NCBI GenBank assembly: GCA_902463905.1
Contig: CABQHF010000139.1
Span: 1-5,684 of the forward strand
From: an uncultured Faecalibacterium sp.
GTDB lineage: Bacteria > Bacillota > Clostridia > Oscillospirales > Ruminococcaceae
Direction: 5' to 3'
DNA: 5,684 nt
Both the position numbers and the translations under genes were made by a program. Shown here piece after piece: positions 1 through 4,550 of the stretch. The number at the start of each line of letters is the position of its first letter. The first letter of the stretch is position 1. The notes beneath the pieces are model-generated. The model saw nothing but the letters and a program-made list of their open reading frames with translations. It was not told where the DNA came from and made no database searches.

Positions 1-203
1 GTGCGCTCCATCTTGCCGCTGGAACGGCCGCGCCAGAAGTTGCCGCCGCCCACCACGATGCCGATCTGAACCCCCAGATCGTGGGCTTTTTTCACGCCGC
101 CGCAGATCGCATCCATGGTCGGCTCGTCAAAGCCCATGCCTTTTTCGCCGCCCAATGCTTCGCCGCTGATCTTGAGCAGGATACGCTGATATTTCAATGC
201 CAT
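1..203 (-). CDS. pyrH: UMP kinase (uridylate kinase), N-terminal part, cut by window edge
   Basis: PyrH phosphorylates UMP to UDP with ATP in the cytoplasm, a step of pyrimidine nucleotide synthesis. The 67 complete codons present contain hallmarks of the bacterial amino-acid-kinase-fold enzyme: KISGEAL at residues 11-17 (phosphate-binding lysine K11) and the glycine-rich GGGNFWRG at 52-59. Full-length enzymes are about 235-245 residues, so roughly 70% lies beyond the left edge. The ATG at 203 is preceded by AGGTGG at 214-219 with a 10-base gap, which supports this start. The gene has its own promoter and diverges from the tRNA-Gly gene. In many Firmicutes it follows rpsB-tsf; here nothing precedes it on its strand in the 194-base gap to the tRNA. 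Assignment is firm. Confidence 0.95.
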   Translation of the reverse strand, partial: MALKYQRILLKISGEALGGEKGMGFDEPTMDAICGGVKKAHDLGVQIGIVVGGGNFWRGRSSGKMER

Positions 204-213
204 AATCCAAACA

Positions 214-219
214 CCACCT
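214..219 (-). promoter_or_regulatory. pyrH ribosome binding site
   Basis: AGGTGG on the minus strand lies 10 bases before the ATG at 203. It is a one-mismatch version of AGGAGG and fixes the pyrH start. Confidence 0.7.
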
Positions 220-230
220 GTTTATATTCC

Positions 231-249
231 GTCGGGCTGTGTGCCCGAC
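231..249 (-). other. 7-bp leader hairpin in the pyrH 5' UTR
   Basis: GTCGGGC (231-237) and GCCCGAC (243-249) are perfect inverted arms around a 5-base loop. The hairpin lies between the predicted pyrH transcription start (about 259) and its ribosome binding site (214-219). No U-run follows on the minus strand, so it does not look like a terminator. It may stabilise the mRNA or modulate translation. The plus-strand side is also too T-poor for an obvious terminator. Confidence 0.5.
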
Positions 250-265
250 ATTGTTATTCAAGTGT

Positions 266-294
266 ATTTTACAATAAAACACGCATAAAGTAAA
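266..294 (-). promoter_or_regulatory. Predicted sigma-A promoter of pyrH
   Basis: On the minus strand, TTTACT (289-294, 4 of 6 matches to TTGACA) and TAAAAT (266-271, 5 of 6 matches to TATAAT) are separated by exactly 17 bases. A TG lies two to three bases before the -10. The predicted start near 259 gives a leader of about 55 bases. The surrounding sequence is clearly more AT-rich than the genes. Confidence 0.65.
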
Positions 295-355
295 CAGGAA
301 ATCTGCCCAGAAAATATGGAACGTTTTATGAACAGGCCCCCGGCAAAATTGGGGC

Positions 356-384
356 TGGACATTTTCCGGCAGACATGCTATACT
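356..384 (+). promoter_or_regulatory. Predicted sigma-A promoter of tRNA-Gly
   Basis: TGGACA (356-361) and TATACT (379-384) each differ from consensus at one position and are separated by the ideal 17 bases. Transcription would start near 391, about 7 bases before the mature tRNA 5' end. This fits a strong stable-RNA promoter with a very short leader trimmed by RNase P. Confidence 0.8.
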
Positions 385-397
385 ATTCTTCGCAAAT

Positions 398-472
398 GCG
401 GGCATCGTACATCGGCTAGTATATCAGCCTTCCAAGCTGAGGAGGTGGGTTCGATTCCCATTGCCCGCTCCA
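398..472 (+). tRNA. tRNA-Gly (anticodon TCC), CCA encoded
   Basis: This is a complete cloverleaf of 75 bases. Acceptor arms GCGGGCA (398-404) and TGCCCGC (462-468) pair over 7 bp. The D-stem is 407-410 with 419-422. The anticodon stem TCAGC/GCTGA (424-428/436-440) encloses loop CTTCCAA with anticodon TCC at 431-433. The variable loop is 441-444. The T-stem (445-449/457-461) carries loop TTCGATT. The discriminator T (469) is followed by encoded CCA (470-472). With U34 it reads GGA and GGG, and probably other GGN codons. It is a single-gene unit with its own promoter and terminator, divergent from pyrH and convergent with the HAD phosphatase gene. Confidence 0.97.
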
Positions 473-475
473 CTA

Positions 476-523
476 AAAAGGCACGCTGATTTGTCTGGAA
501 TTAGCGTGCCTTTCTTATTATTT
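476..523 (+). terminator. Intrinsic terminator of tRNA-Gly
   Basis: A 12-bp stem (480-491 with 499-510, one G-T pair, 7-base loop) begins with GGCACGCT and is followed by a T-rich tail from 511. The stem starts 8 bases after the encoded CCA. A run of five As (475-479) precedes the stem, so it could also act in part on the opposite strand. Confidence 0.85.
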
Positions 524-549
524 ACCACGCTTTTTACCTCACATAGCAA

Positions 550-594
550 AACAGCAGGCAGTTCCCGCAAAAAGGAGCTGCCTGCTGTTGTTTT
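550..594. terminator. Bidirectional terminator between tRNA-Gly and HAD gene
   Basis: Arms 550-565 and 574-589 form a 16-bp stem with one G-T pair and an 8-base loop (566-573). On the plus strand it is followed by G and five Ts (591-595). On the minus strand it starts 6 bases after the HAD stop codon and is followed by a shorter T-run. It most likely ends the lacI-type/HAD operon and backs up the tRNA terminator from the other side. Confidence 0.75.
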
Positions 595-1446
595 TCATTC
601 TGTCAGGCCCAGGGCTGCAAACTCTCTTGCAAGGCCGTCCTCGTACACGGTGGGGGCGATGCGGTCGCACAGCTGCTTCAGCCGCTCCGAGCCGTTGCCC
701 ATGCACACACTGATCCCGGCAGCCTGGGTCATCTGCAGGTCATTATCGCTGTCGCCAAAGCCAATGGTATCTTCCTGCGGGTGGCCCAGATGTCGGCAGA
801 TGGCCCGGATGCCGGTGCCCTTGTCGAATTTGCGGTTGATGAGCTCCCCGTTCACCATGCCGTCATCCATGGTGTCCAGATTGCTCTCGCAGAACACGAA
901 CTGGTCCTGATACAGCCGCTTGGCCTCGTCCAGATCGTGCAGGTGCTCAGCAATGTACACGATCTTGTAGATCGGCTGGCCCTTGTAGCTGCTGAGCGGG
1001 GTCAGGCGCATGCCGTCCTGCATGGCCTTGCGCCAGCGGGCTGCCTCGCTGTTCAGCGGCTTGTCCGGCGCGTCGGCGGTAAACTTCCAGCGCGCGGTCA
1101 TCTTCGGCCCGGCAAAGGTATCGTCACGGGACTCCAGCGTGTAGTCCACGCCGTGCTGCTCCAGCACGGCGCTCAGCCCGCTGCACTGTTCCGGCTCCAT
1201 GGGCAGGTCCACCAGCACCTGCCCGTCGCAAAGCACATAGCCGCCCGCGCTGCAGATGGCACCGTCAAAACAGCCGTACTCCAGCAGCGGCGCGGTCATG
1301 CGCAGGTTGCGTCCGGTGCACAGAAACAGCTTGTGCCCGTTGGCCCGGGCCGCCCGCAGCGCCTGCAGGGTGCTGTCCGGGATGAGCATATCCCCCGGCG
1401 GCAGCAGGGTGCCGTCAATGTCCAAAAAGATCAGCTTACGGTTCAT
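595..1446 (-). CDS. Cof-type HAD-superfamily (class IIB) phosphatase
   Basis: This 283-residue protein belongs to the Cof/YbiV-like haloacid dehalogenase hydrolases, cytoplasmic Mg2+-dependent phosphatases acting on sugar phosphates, nucleotides or cofactors such as FMN. All four motifs are present. Motif I is DIDGT with nucleophile D9 and acid/base D11. Motif II is CTGRN with T44. Motif III lysine is probably K209. Motif IV is GDSDND at 231-236 with Mg-binding aspartates. The alpha/beta C2 cap lies at about residues 85-195, and the length is typical. The ATG at 1446 overlaps the stop of the upstream regulator gene by 4 bases (ATGA) and has AAAGGAGG 4 bases before it. A longer open frame extends upstream, but it reads through the regulator gene out of frame and is rejected. 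The substrate cannot be read from sequence; pairing with a LacI-type regulator hints at a sugar phosphate. Confidence 0.92.
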   Translation of the reverse strand: MNRKLIFLDIDGTLLPPGDMLIPDSTLQALRAARANGHKLFLCTGRNLRMTAPLLEYGCFDGAICSAGGYVLCDGQVLVDLPMEPEQCSGLSAVLEQHGVDYTLESRDDTFAGPKMTARWKFTADAPDKPLNSEAARWRKAMQDGMRLTPLSSYKGQPIYKIVYIAEHLHDLDEAKRLYQDQFVFCESNLDTMDDGMVNGELINRKFDKGTGIRAICRHLGHPQEDTIGFGDSDNDLQMTQAAGISVCMGNGSERLKQLCDRIAPTVYEDGLAREFAALGLTE

Positions 1447-2450
1447 GCGTCCTCCTTTATCCGGATCGAACCACGGTCCACCACGCTGTACCCCAGGGTG
1501 GTCTGGCGGACAGGGCCGCCATTTTCCGGGTGCTCCAGCATCTGCAGCAGCATCCGGGCGGCTTCCACACCCACCTGCTTCTGATAGAAACGCACGGTGG
1601 TCAGGCCCGGCTCCACAACGCCGCCCACCCAGCTGTCGCCAATGCCGGCCAGACTGACCTGGGTGCCGATGGCGCGGCCTGCCGCCCTGAGTGCCCGCAT
1701 GGCCCCCAGCGCCACCGTGTCGGTCACGCACACCACGCCGTCCAGATCCGGGCAGCAGGCCAGCAGCTCGTTCATGCAGCGCTCGCCCTCTTCCATGGTA
1801 AAGGCAGAGCAGCACAGCCGGGGCAGCTTGTCGCCGTCCAGCCCGGCAGCGTTCAGGGCGTCCTGCACACCCTGACGGCGCGCAAGCCCGACAGCCTGAT
1901 CCTTCTCGGTGCCGCCGATGTACACCAGCCTGCGGTGGCCGCAGGCCAGCATCCGCTGGGCTAGCTCCCGCGCAGCGCTGCGGTCGTCGTTATACACGCA
2001 GGGCACCTCAGGGAAGCGCTGCCCGGTGACCACCAGCGGCACCCGGCAGGTCTTGAATGCACGGGCCAGCTGGGGGCTGTAGTAGCAGCCCAGCAGGATG
2101 ATGCCCGCCACATGATTGCGCTGCATGGCCGTCAGGTAGCCAATCTCCCGTTGCTCGTCCAGCTCGGTGTTGCCCAGCAGAATCAGGTAGTTCTGCTGAT
2201 CCAGTTCGCTGGCGATGCCGGCGGTGATCTGCCCCACCGACTGGGAACTGATGCTGGGCGCAATGACGCCGATCTGATTCACCCGGCCGGTGCGCAGAGT
2301 CTGCGCGGCGGTGTCCGGGCGGTATCCGGTTTTTTCCACCACTTCATGGATGGCGGCGCGCTTCTGTTCACTGAGCGGCCCGCCGTTGAGATATCGGCTG
2401 ACTGCCGCGCTGGACACGCCAGCCATTTTTGCAATGTCACTAATGGTCAT
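1443..2450 (-). CDS. LacI-family transcriptional regulator
   Basis: This 335-residue protein has the normal LacI/GalR length. The N-terminal helix-turn-helix spans residues 2-22 (TISDIAKMAGVSSAAVSRYL). A hinge helix at about 46-55 carries the minor-groove leucine L52 in QTLRTGR. A periplasmic-binding-protein-like effector domain follows from about residue 58 (IGVIAP) to the end. Such proteins repress by binding CG-centred palindromes and respond to a sugar or sugar phosphate. The ATG at 2450 is chosen because the HTH begins immediately and GAGAGG (2461-2466) lies 10 bases upstream; the open frame extends 55 codons further but through the promoter. The gene is co-transcribed with the HAD phosphatase. 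A CG-centred operator sits on its predicted transcription start, so autoregulation is likely. The effector is unknown, and no transporter or catabolic gene lies in the window. Confidence 0.93.
   Translation of the reverse strand: MTISDIAKMAGVSSAAVSRYLNGGPLSEQKRAAIHEVVEKTGYRPDTAAQTLRTGRVNQIGVIAPSISSQSVGQITAGIASELDQQNYLILLGNTELDEQREIGYLTAMQRNHVAGIILLGCYYSPQLARAFKTCRVPLVVTGQRFPEVPCVYNDDRSAARELAQRMLACGHRRLVYIGGTEKDQAVGLARRQGVQDALNAAGLDGDKLPRLCCSAFTMEEGERCMNELLACCPDLDGVVCVTDTVALGAMRALRAAGRAIGTQVSLAGIGDSWVGGVVEPGLTTVRFYQKQVGVEAARMLLQMLEHPENGGPVRQTTLGYSVVDRGSIRIKEDA
1451..1458 (-). promoter_or_regulatory. HAD phosphatase ribosome binding site
   Basis: AAAGGAGG, a near-perfect Shine-Dalgarno, lies inside the last codons of the regulator gene (where it encodes K-E of the C-terminus), 4 bases before the ATG at 1446. 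It decides this start over longer in-frame options and supports translational coupling. Confidence 0.85.
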
Positions 2451-2460
2451 GGGGCAAGTT

Positions 2461-2466
2461 CCTCTC
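2461..2466 (-). promoter_or_regulatory. LacI-type regulator ribosome binding site
   Basis: GAGAGG on the minus strand lies 10 bases before the ATG at 2450. This places the start at the helix-turn-helix rather than at upstream in-frame Met codons. Confidence 0.65.
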
Positions 2467-2487
2467 ACACGCTCTGCATCCCGCAGA

Positions 2488-2503
2488 TTGTAAACGTTTT
2501 CAT
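2488..2503. promoter_or_regulatory. cre / LacI-family operator at the regulator promoter
   Basis: The 16-base site TTGTAAACGTTTTCAT matches the Bacillus cre consensus WTGNAARCGNWWWCAW at every position. Its core TGTAAACGTTTTCA is palindromic at 12 of 14 positions around a central CG, as LacI-family proteins with an intercalating hinge leucine require. It overlaps the predicted transcription start (about 2502) and early leader, a classic repression position. It may bind CcpA, the adjacent regulator itself, or both. Confidence 0.75.
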
Positions 2504-2508
2504 TTTCT

Positions 2509-2537
2509 ATTATAAACCGGCCTGCACCGTCCCGCAA
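2509..2537 (-). promoter_or_regulatory. Predicted sigma-A promoter of the regulator-HAD operon
   Basis: A perfect -10 TATAAT (2509-2514) is placed 17 bases from a weak -35 TTGCGG (2532-2537, only TTG conserved). The predicted start near 2502 falls inside the operator, giving a leader of about 52 bases. Confidence 0.65.
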
Positions 2538-2545
2538 GGGGTGCA
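2523..2545. repeat. Inverted repeat flanking the -35 box
   Basis: TGCACC (2523-2528) and GGTGCA (2540-2545) are perfect 6-base inverted arms separated by 11 bases. They bracket the weak -35 element of the regulator promoter. It could be a second protein-binding site, but short arms like this can arise by chance in GC-rich DNA. Confidence 0.35.
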
Positions 2546-2598
2546 ATGGCCTGTTTTGTTGCAGCGGCATCCCCAGTTTTTGGCAGTCCTGCACAAAT

Positions 2599-2619
2599 CC
2601 GCTTGCATCTGGCAAGCAG
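2599..2619 (-). terminator. Weak hairpin after the HEPN-like gene
   Basis: On the minus strand the arms (2612-2619 and 2599-2606) form an 8-bp stem with one U-G pair and a 5-base loop, 37 bases after the stop codon at 2656. The following sequence, ATTTGTG, is a poor U-tract. It is the only terminator candidate seen before the next promoter, so termination here may be weak or Rho-dependent. Confidence 0.25.
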
Positions 2620-2655
2620 GATCCAACTCTTTTTTGCTATTCCGGCGGGCAGCCC

Positions 2656-3414
2656 TTACAGGACACCCATGTGCAGTGCCCGCAGCAGCAGGCCCAGCAC
2701 CAGCACCACCAGCAGCAGGGTCAGGATGGTCCTGTTCCCGGTGCGCTTCTTTTTGGGGCTGCGGCGTGCCGGGGCGCTGCGCTTGCGGGCAGCCGTGCGG
2801 CTGTTGTTCGACGCTTTCCCGCCCGACGTCCTGCTGCCGGTACGGGCCGCAGGCTTCGCCGCTTTGCTCTGCCCGCGGGTGTTGTCGGCCGAGCGGGCCG
2901 CTTTCCGGGCACCGCACTGCTCCAGAAAGCTCTCGGCCTCCCGGTAATACTGGGCCAGCTCGTTTTCCCGGAAGGCGGTGTCCGCATACCCTTCTTCCAG
3001 GCTCTCGATGGCCTCATTGAACAGCAGTGCGGCCTGCGCTGCATCCTGCGCGTCGGCGGCGTGGGCCGCCTCGTTGCGGGCGGTGCGCACCGCGTTGCAG
3101 GCCCGGCGGGCTGCGCCGGGGTGCCGGGTATTGCCCAGCAGGTCCAGCGGTTTGGCGGCGTCCTTCTCCGGGTCCAGCAGCACCCGCATGCACAGGGTGG
3201 TGTCCAGCTGCTGCCAGCTGGTCTTGCCGCTCAGGTCCGGCATCCGGTCGTAATAGTCCGGGCTTTCCTTCTGGCGCTGGGCAATGTGCCGCAGCAGCGC
3301 GTCCAGACTGTGGCTGCCCGGCTTCTGCTCCCAGTGCCAGCGCAGCAGGCGGCGGCTGATCTCGTCGCATTCGGTCTTGATCTCAAATGCAGCCTGCAAT
3401 GCTTCGTCCTGCAT
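2656..3414 (-). CDS. Tail-anchored protein with HEPN-like RNxxxH motif and basic linker (function unknown)
   Basis: I do not recognise a named family for this 252-residue protein. Residues 1-170 are mostly helical and charged. Within them, R113-N114-x3-H118 sits in a pattern (helix, RNEAAH, then a helix rich in A/E at 121-141) resembling HEPN domains such as the Swt1/DUF4145-like kinds, where the R and H are RNase active-site residues. Residues 171-228 are low-complexity and strongly basic, ending in ARRSPKKKR. Residues 229-244 form one hydrophobic membrane segment followed by an 8-residue tail, so the protein is probably C-tail-anchored with its body in the cytoplasm. No signal peptide is seen. 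ATG at 3414 is supported by AGGAGG 5 bases upstream; longer in-frame starts overlap the neighbour's end. It lies 77 bases after the zinc-ribbon gene, behind a hairpin. The gene is real on length and ribosome binding site; the HEPN assignment is an inference. Confidence 0.8.
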   Translation of the reverse strand: MQDEALQAAFEIKTECDEISRRLLRWHWEQKPGSHSLDALLRHIAQRQKESPDYYDRMPDLSGKTSWQQLDTTLCMRVLLDPEKDAAKPLDLLGNTRHPGAARRACNAVRTARNEAAHAADAQDAAQAALLFNEAIESLEEGYADTAFRENELAQYYREAESFLEQCGARKAARSADNTRGQSKAAKPAARTGSRTSGGKASNNSRTAARKRSAPARRSPKKKRTGNRTILTLLLVVLVLGLLLRALHMGVL

Positions 3415-3419
3415 AATGG

Positions 3420-3425
3420 CCTCCT
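3420..3425 (-). promoter_or_regulatory. Ribosome binding site of the HEPN-like gene
   Basis: A perfect AGGAGG with an A-rich 5' side lies 5 bases before the ATG at 3414. It decides this start over an in-frame Met at 3525, which would overlap the upstream gene. Confidence 0.85.
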
Positions 3426-3438
3426 TTTTCCTTCTTGT

Positions 3439-3485
3439 GCAGAAAAGGCGGAGGTGGCACACGCCTTCCTCCGCCTTCTTTCTGC
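3439..3485 (-). terminator. Terminator-like hairpin between the two tail-anchored genes
   Basis: Arms at 3468-3485 and 3439-3454 pair over 16 bp with a 2-base bulge. The GC core is GGCGGAGG/CCTCCGCC (3468-3475/3447-3454). On the minus strand the core's 3' arm is followed by TTTT. It begins 6 bases after the stop of the zinc-ribbon gene. Only 24 bases separate it from the next ATG, too few for a promoter, so it probably acts as a partial terminator or attenuator, or as an mRNA-stabilising structure. Confidence 0.65.
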
Positions 3486-3491
3486 ATTCTT

Positions 3492-4529
3492 TTACAGCAT
3501 GAACTGATAATACACAAAGCCGCACAGGGCCACTGCCGCACAGACGATGGCCGTGATGGGCGGCACCCAGCGGATCAGCGCTTCGGCCACGCTGTCGCGG
3601 TCATCTTCCTCGTCCTCGTCCAGATCGTCGTCCGGCACTTCCTGCACCGGTTCGGCGCGGCGGGAGGGCGCGGGGATCACCCGGGTGCCCTCGTCGGCAC
3701 TGCTGCCCGGGAACGCCGCCCGGGTGGATGCATCCAGCACACGGGTGTGCTCCTCGGCATCCTCCAGCGGCTCGCGGCGGAGCTCAAAGGGTTCCACCTC
3801 CTCGGCCGGGCTGCGGGGTGCGCTCACCACGCGGGTGGGCTCCTCGCCAGCGGGTGCAGCCCCCACGATGCGGGTAGGCTCTTCCGCTGCGGCGGGCTGC
3901 GCCGGAACTTCGGCTGCGGGCCGGGCAGGCTGCTCCGGCTGCAGCAGCGTGTTCAGCGCGTTCTGCAGCAGGATGCGGTCACACCGGCACTCGGTGCAGT
4001 AGACCGTATCTTCCTCTTTGGGATGGAATGCACCGCAGGCGCAGTACCAGCCGTTCTCAAACACCTGGGGCTGATACTTCAGGCCGGTGCGGTTCATGCG
4101 GCTTTCCAGCGCCTTCTGCAGCTCCGGGCTCAGGCGGCGGGGTGCCGACAGGCGCACCCGCTTGATGTCCTTGAGGTGCACCACGCGCTTACCGTTGTAC
4201 ACGTTGACCAGCGAGACGTCCACACTGGTGATGGCCTTGGACGTAATGAACACGGCATCATCCATGCCGAACAGCTCGCCGGGCTTCACTTCGATGTCCC
4301 GGTACTCAAACTGATCCTCACACAGGATCACGCCGTCCACGCCCTTGCACTTGAAGTGCACTTCCAGAGCGGTCAGGGTCACGCGGGAAATGTTCTTGAA
4401 GGTCAGACAGACGGCATTCTCGCCGCTGACATCCCCCCGCAGCAGCTCCACGCAGACAAACTGCACCGGGCTGCCCGGGGTGTAATAGTTCGCACGGGTC
4501 CGTGCGACCGGGTTGAAGTTTTCCTCCAC
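3492..4529 (-). CDS. Zinc-ribbon, tail-anchored protein with four T-R-V motifs (function unknown)
   Basis: This 345-residue protein belongs to no family I can name. Residues about 20-130 look like an all-beta domain. Residues 161-183 form a compact Cys4 zinc ribbon (C163-x-C165 ... C178-xx-C181, with C183 nearby). A disordered Ala/Pro/Glu-rich region (200-300) carries four copies of [DE]-E-x-T-R-[IV]-[VLI] at residues 216, 229, 259 and 279. A very acidic stretch follows (309-321 approx., DDDLDEDEEDD). Residues 322-343 form a single hydrophobic C-terminal membrane segment, so the body should be cytoplasmic. The T-R-V pattern resembles phospho-threonine sites made by PknB/PASTA kinases and read by FHA domains, which is inference. 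The start is GTG at 4529: AAAGGAG lies 8 bases upstream, and the next in-frame Met is far inside the domain. It follows ftsH by 21 bases, so the two are probably co-transcribed. Confidence 0.85.
   Translation of the reverse strand: MEENFNPVARTRANYYTPGSPVQFVCVELLRGDVSGENAVCLTFKNISRVTLTALEVHFKCKGVDGVILCEDQFEYRDIEVKPGELFGMDDAVFITSKAITSVDVSLVNVYNGKRVVHLKDIKRVRLSAPRRLSPELQKALESRMNRTGLKYQPQVFENGWYCACGAFHPKEEDTVYCTECRCDRILLQNALNTLLQPEQPARPAAEVPAQPAAAEEPTRIVGAAPAGEEPTRVVSAPRSPAEEVEPFELRREPLEDAEEHTRVLDASTRAAFPGSSADEGTRVIPAPSRRAEPVQEVPDDDLDEDEEDDRDSVAEALIRWVPPITAIVCAAVALCGFVYYQFML
3675..3884 (-). repeat. Region with four [DE]E-x-TR-[IV] coding motifs
   Basis: Four heptad-like copies are encoded at 3864-3884 (EEPTRIV), 3825-3845 (EEPTRVV), 3735-3755 (EEHTRVL) and 3675-3695 (DEGTRVI). 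Each is followed by one residue and then alanine (x-A). Spacing between copies is irregular (13, 30 and 20 residues). This suggests selection for short linear motifs rather than a recent DNA tandem duplication. Confidence 0.8.
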
Positions 4530-4537
4530 GACACTCG

Positions 4538-4544
4538 CTCCTTT
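4538..4544 (-). promoter_or_regulatory. Ribosome binding site fixing the GTG start
   Basis: AAAGGAG on the minus strand lies 8 bases before GTG at 4529 and within the 21-base gap after the ftsH stop. It justifies a non-ATG start for the zinc-ribbon gene. Confidence 0.8.
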
Positions 4545-4550
4545 CCGGGG

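Noticed and set aside
127..405. Minus-strand open frame of 92 codons between pyrH and the tRNA
   Set aside because: It overlaps pyrH in another frame, the pyrH promoter and the tRNA 5' end, and its translation has no domain features.
781..1584. Plus-strand open frame of 267 codons over the HAD gene
   Set aside because: It is antisense to a gene with all four HAD motifs and lacks any domain signal of its own.
1447..1815. In-frame upstream extension of the HAD phosphatase (to a Met at 1815)
   Set aside because: The extra 123 residues are Gly/Arg-rich out-of-frame translation of the LacI-family gene; the ATG at 1446 has a strong ribosome binding site and starts right before the DxD motif.
2451..2615. 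In-frame upstream extension of the LacI-family gene
   Set aside because: It would translate through the promoter and operator; the family starts at the helix-turn-helix, and a ribosome binding site sits before the ATG at 2450.
2112..3020. Long plus-strand open frame of 302 codons
   Set aside because: It crosses the 5' part of the regulator gene, its promoter and part of the HEPN-like gene, and its Cys/Pro/Gly-rich translation resembles no protein; it is an antisense shadow in GC-rich DNA.
2671..3507. Long plus-strand open frame antisense to the HEPN-like gene
   Set aside because: Low-complexity Gly/Ala/Gln/Arg translation with no recognisable domain; the minus-strand frame has a perfect ribosome binding site, a membrane segment and a sensible composition.
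3415..3525. Earlier start for the HEPN-like gene
   Set aside because: It would run through the intergenic hairpin and overlap the end of the zinc-ribbon gene; AGGAGG 5 bases before 3414 supports the shorter form.
2656..4529. A toxin-antitoxin pair formed by the HEPN-like and zinc-ribbon genes
   Set aside because: No antitoxin-type DNA-binding or nucleotidyltransferase domain is seen, the proteins are larger than usual, both are membrane-anchored, and they sit next to a housekeeping gene without signs of transfer.
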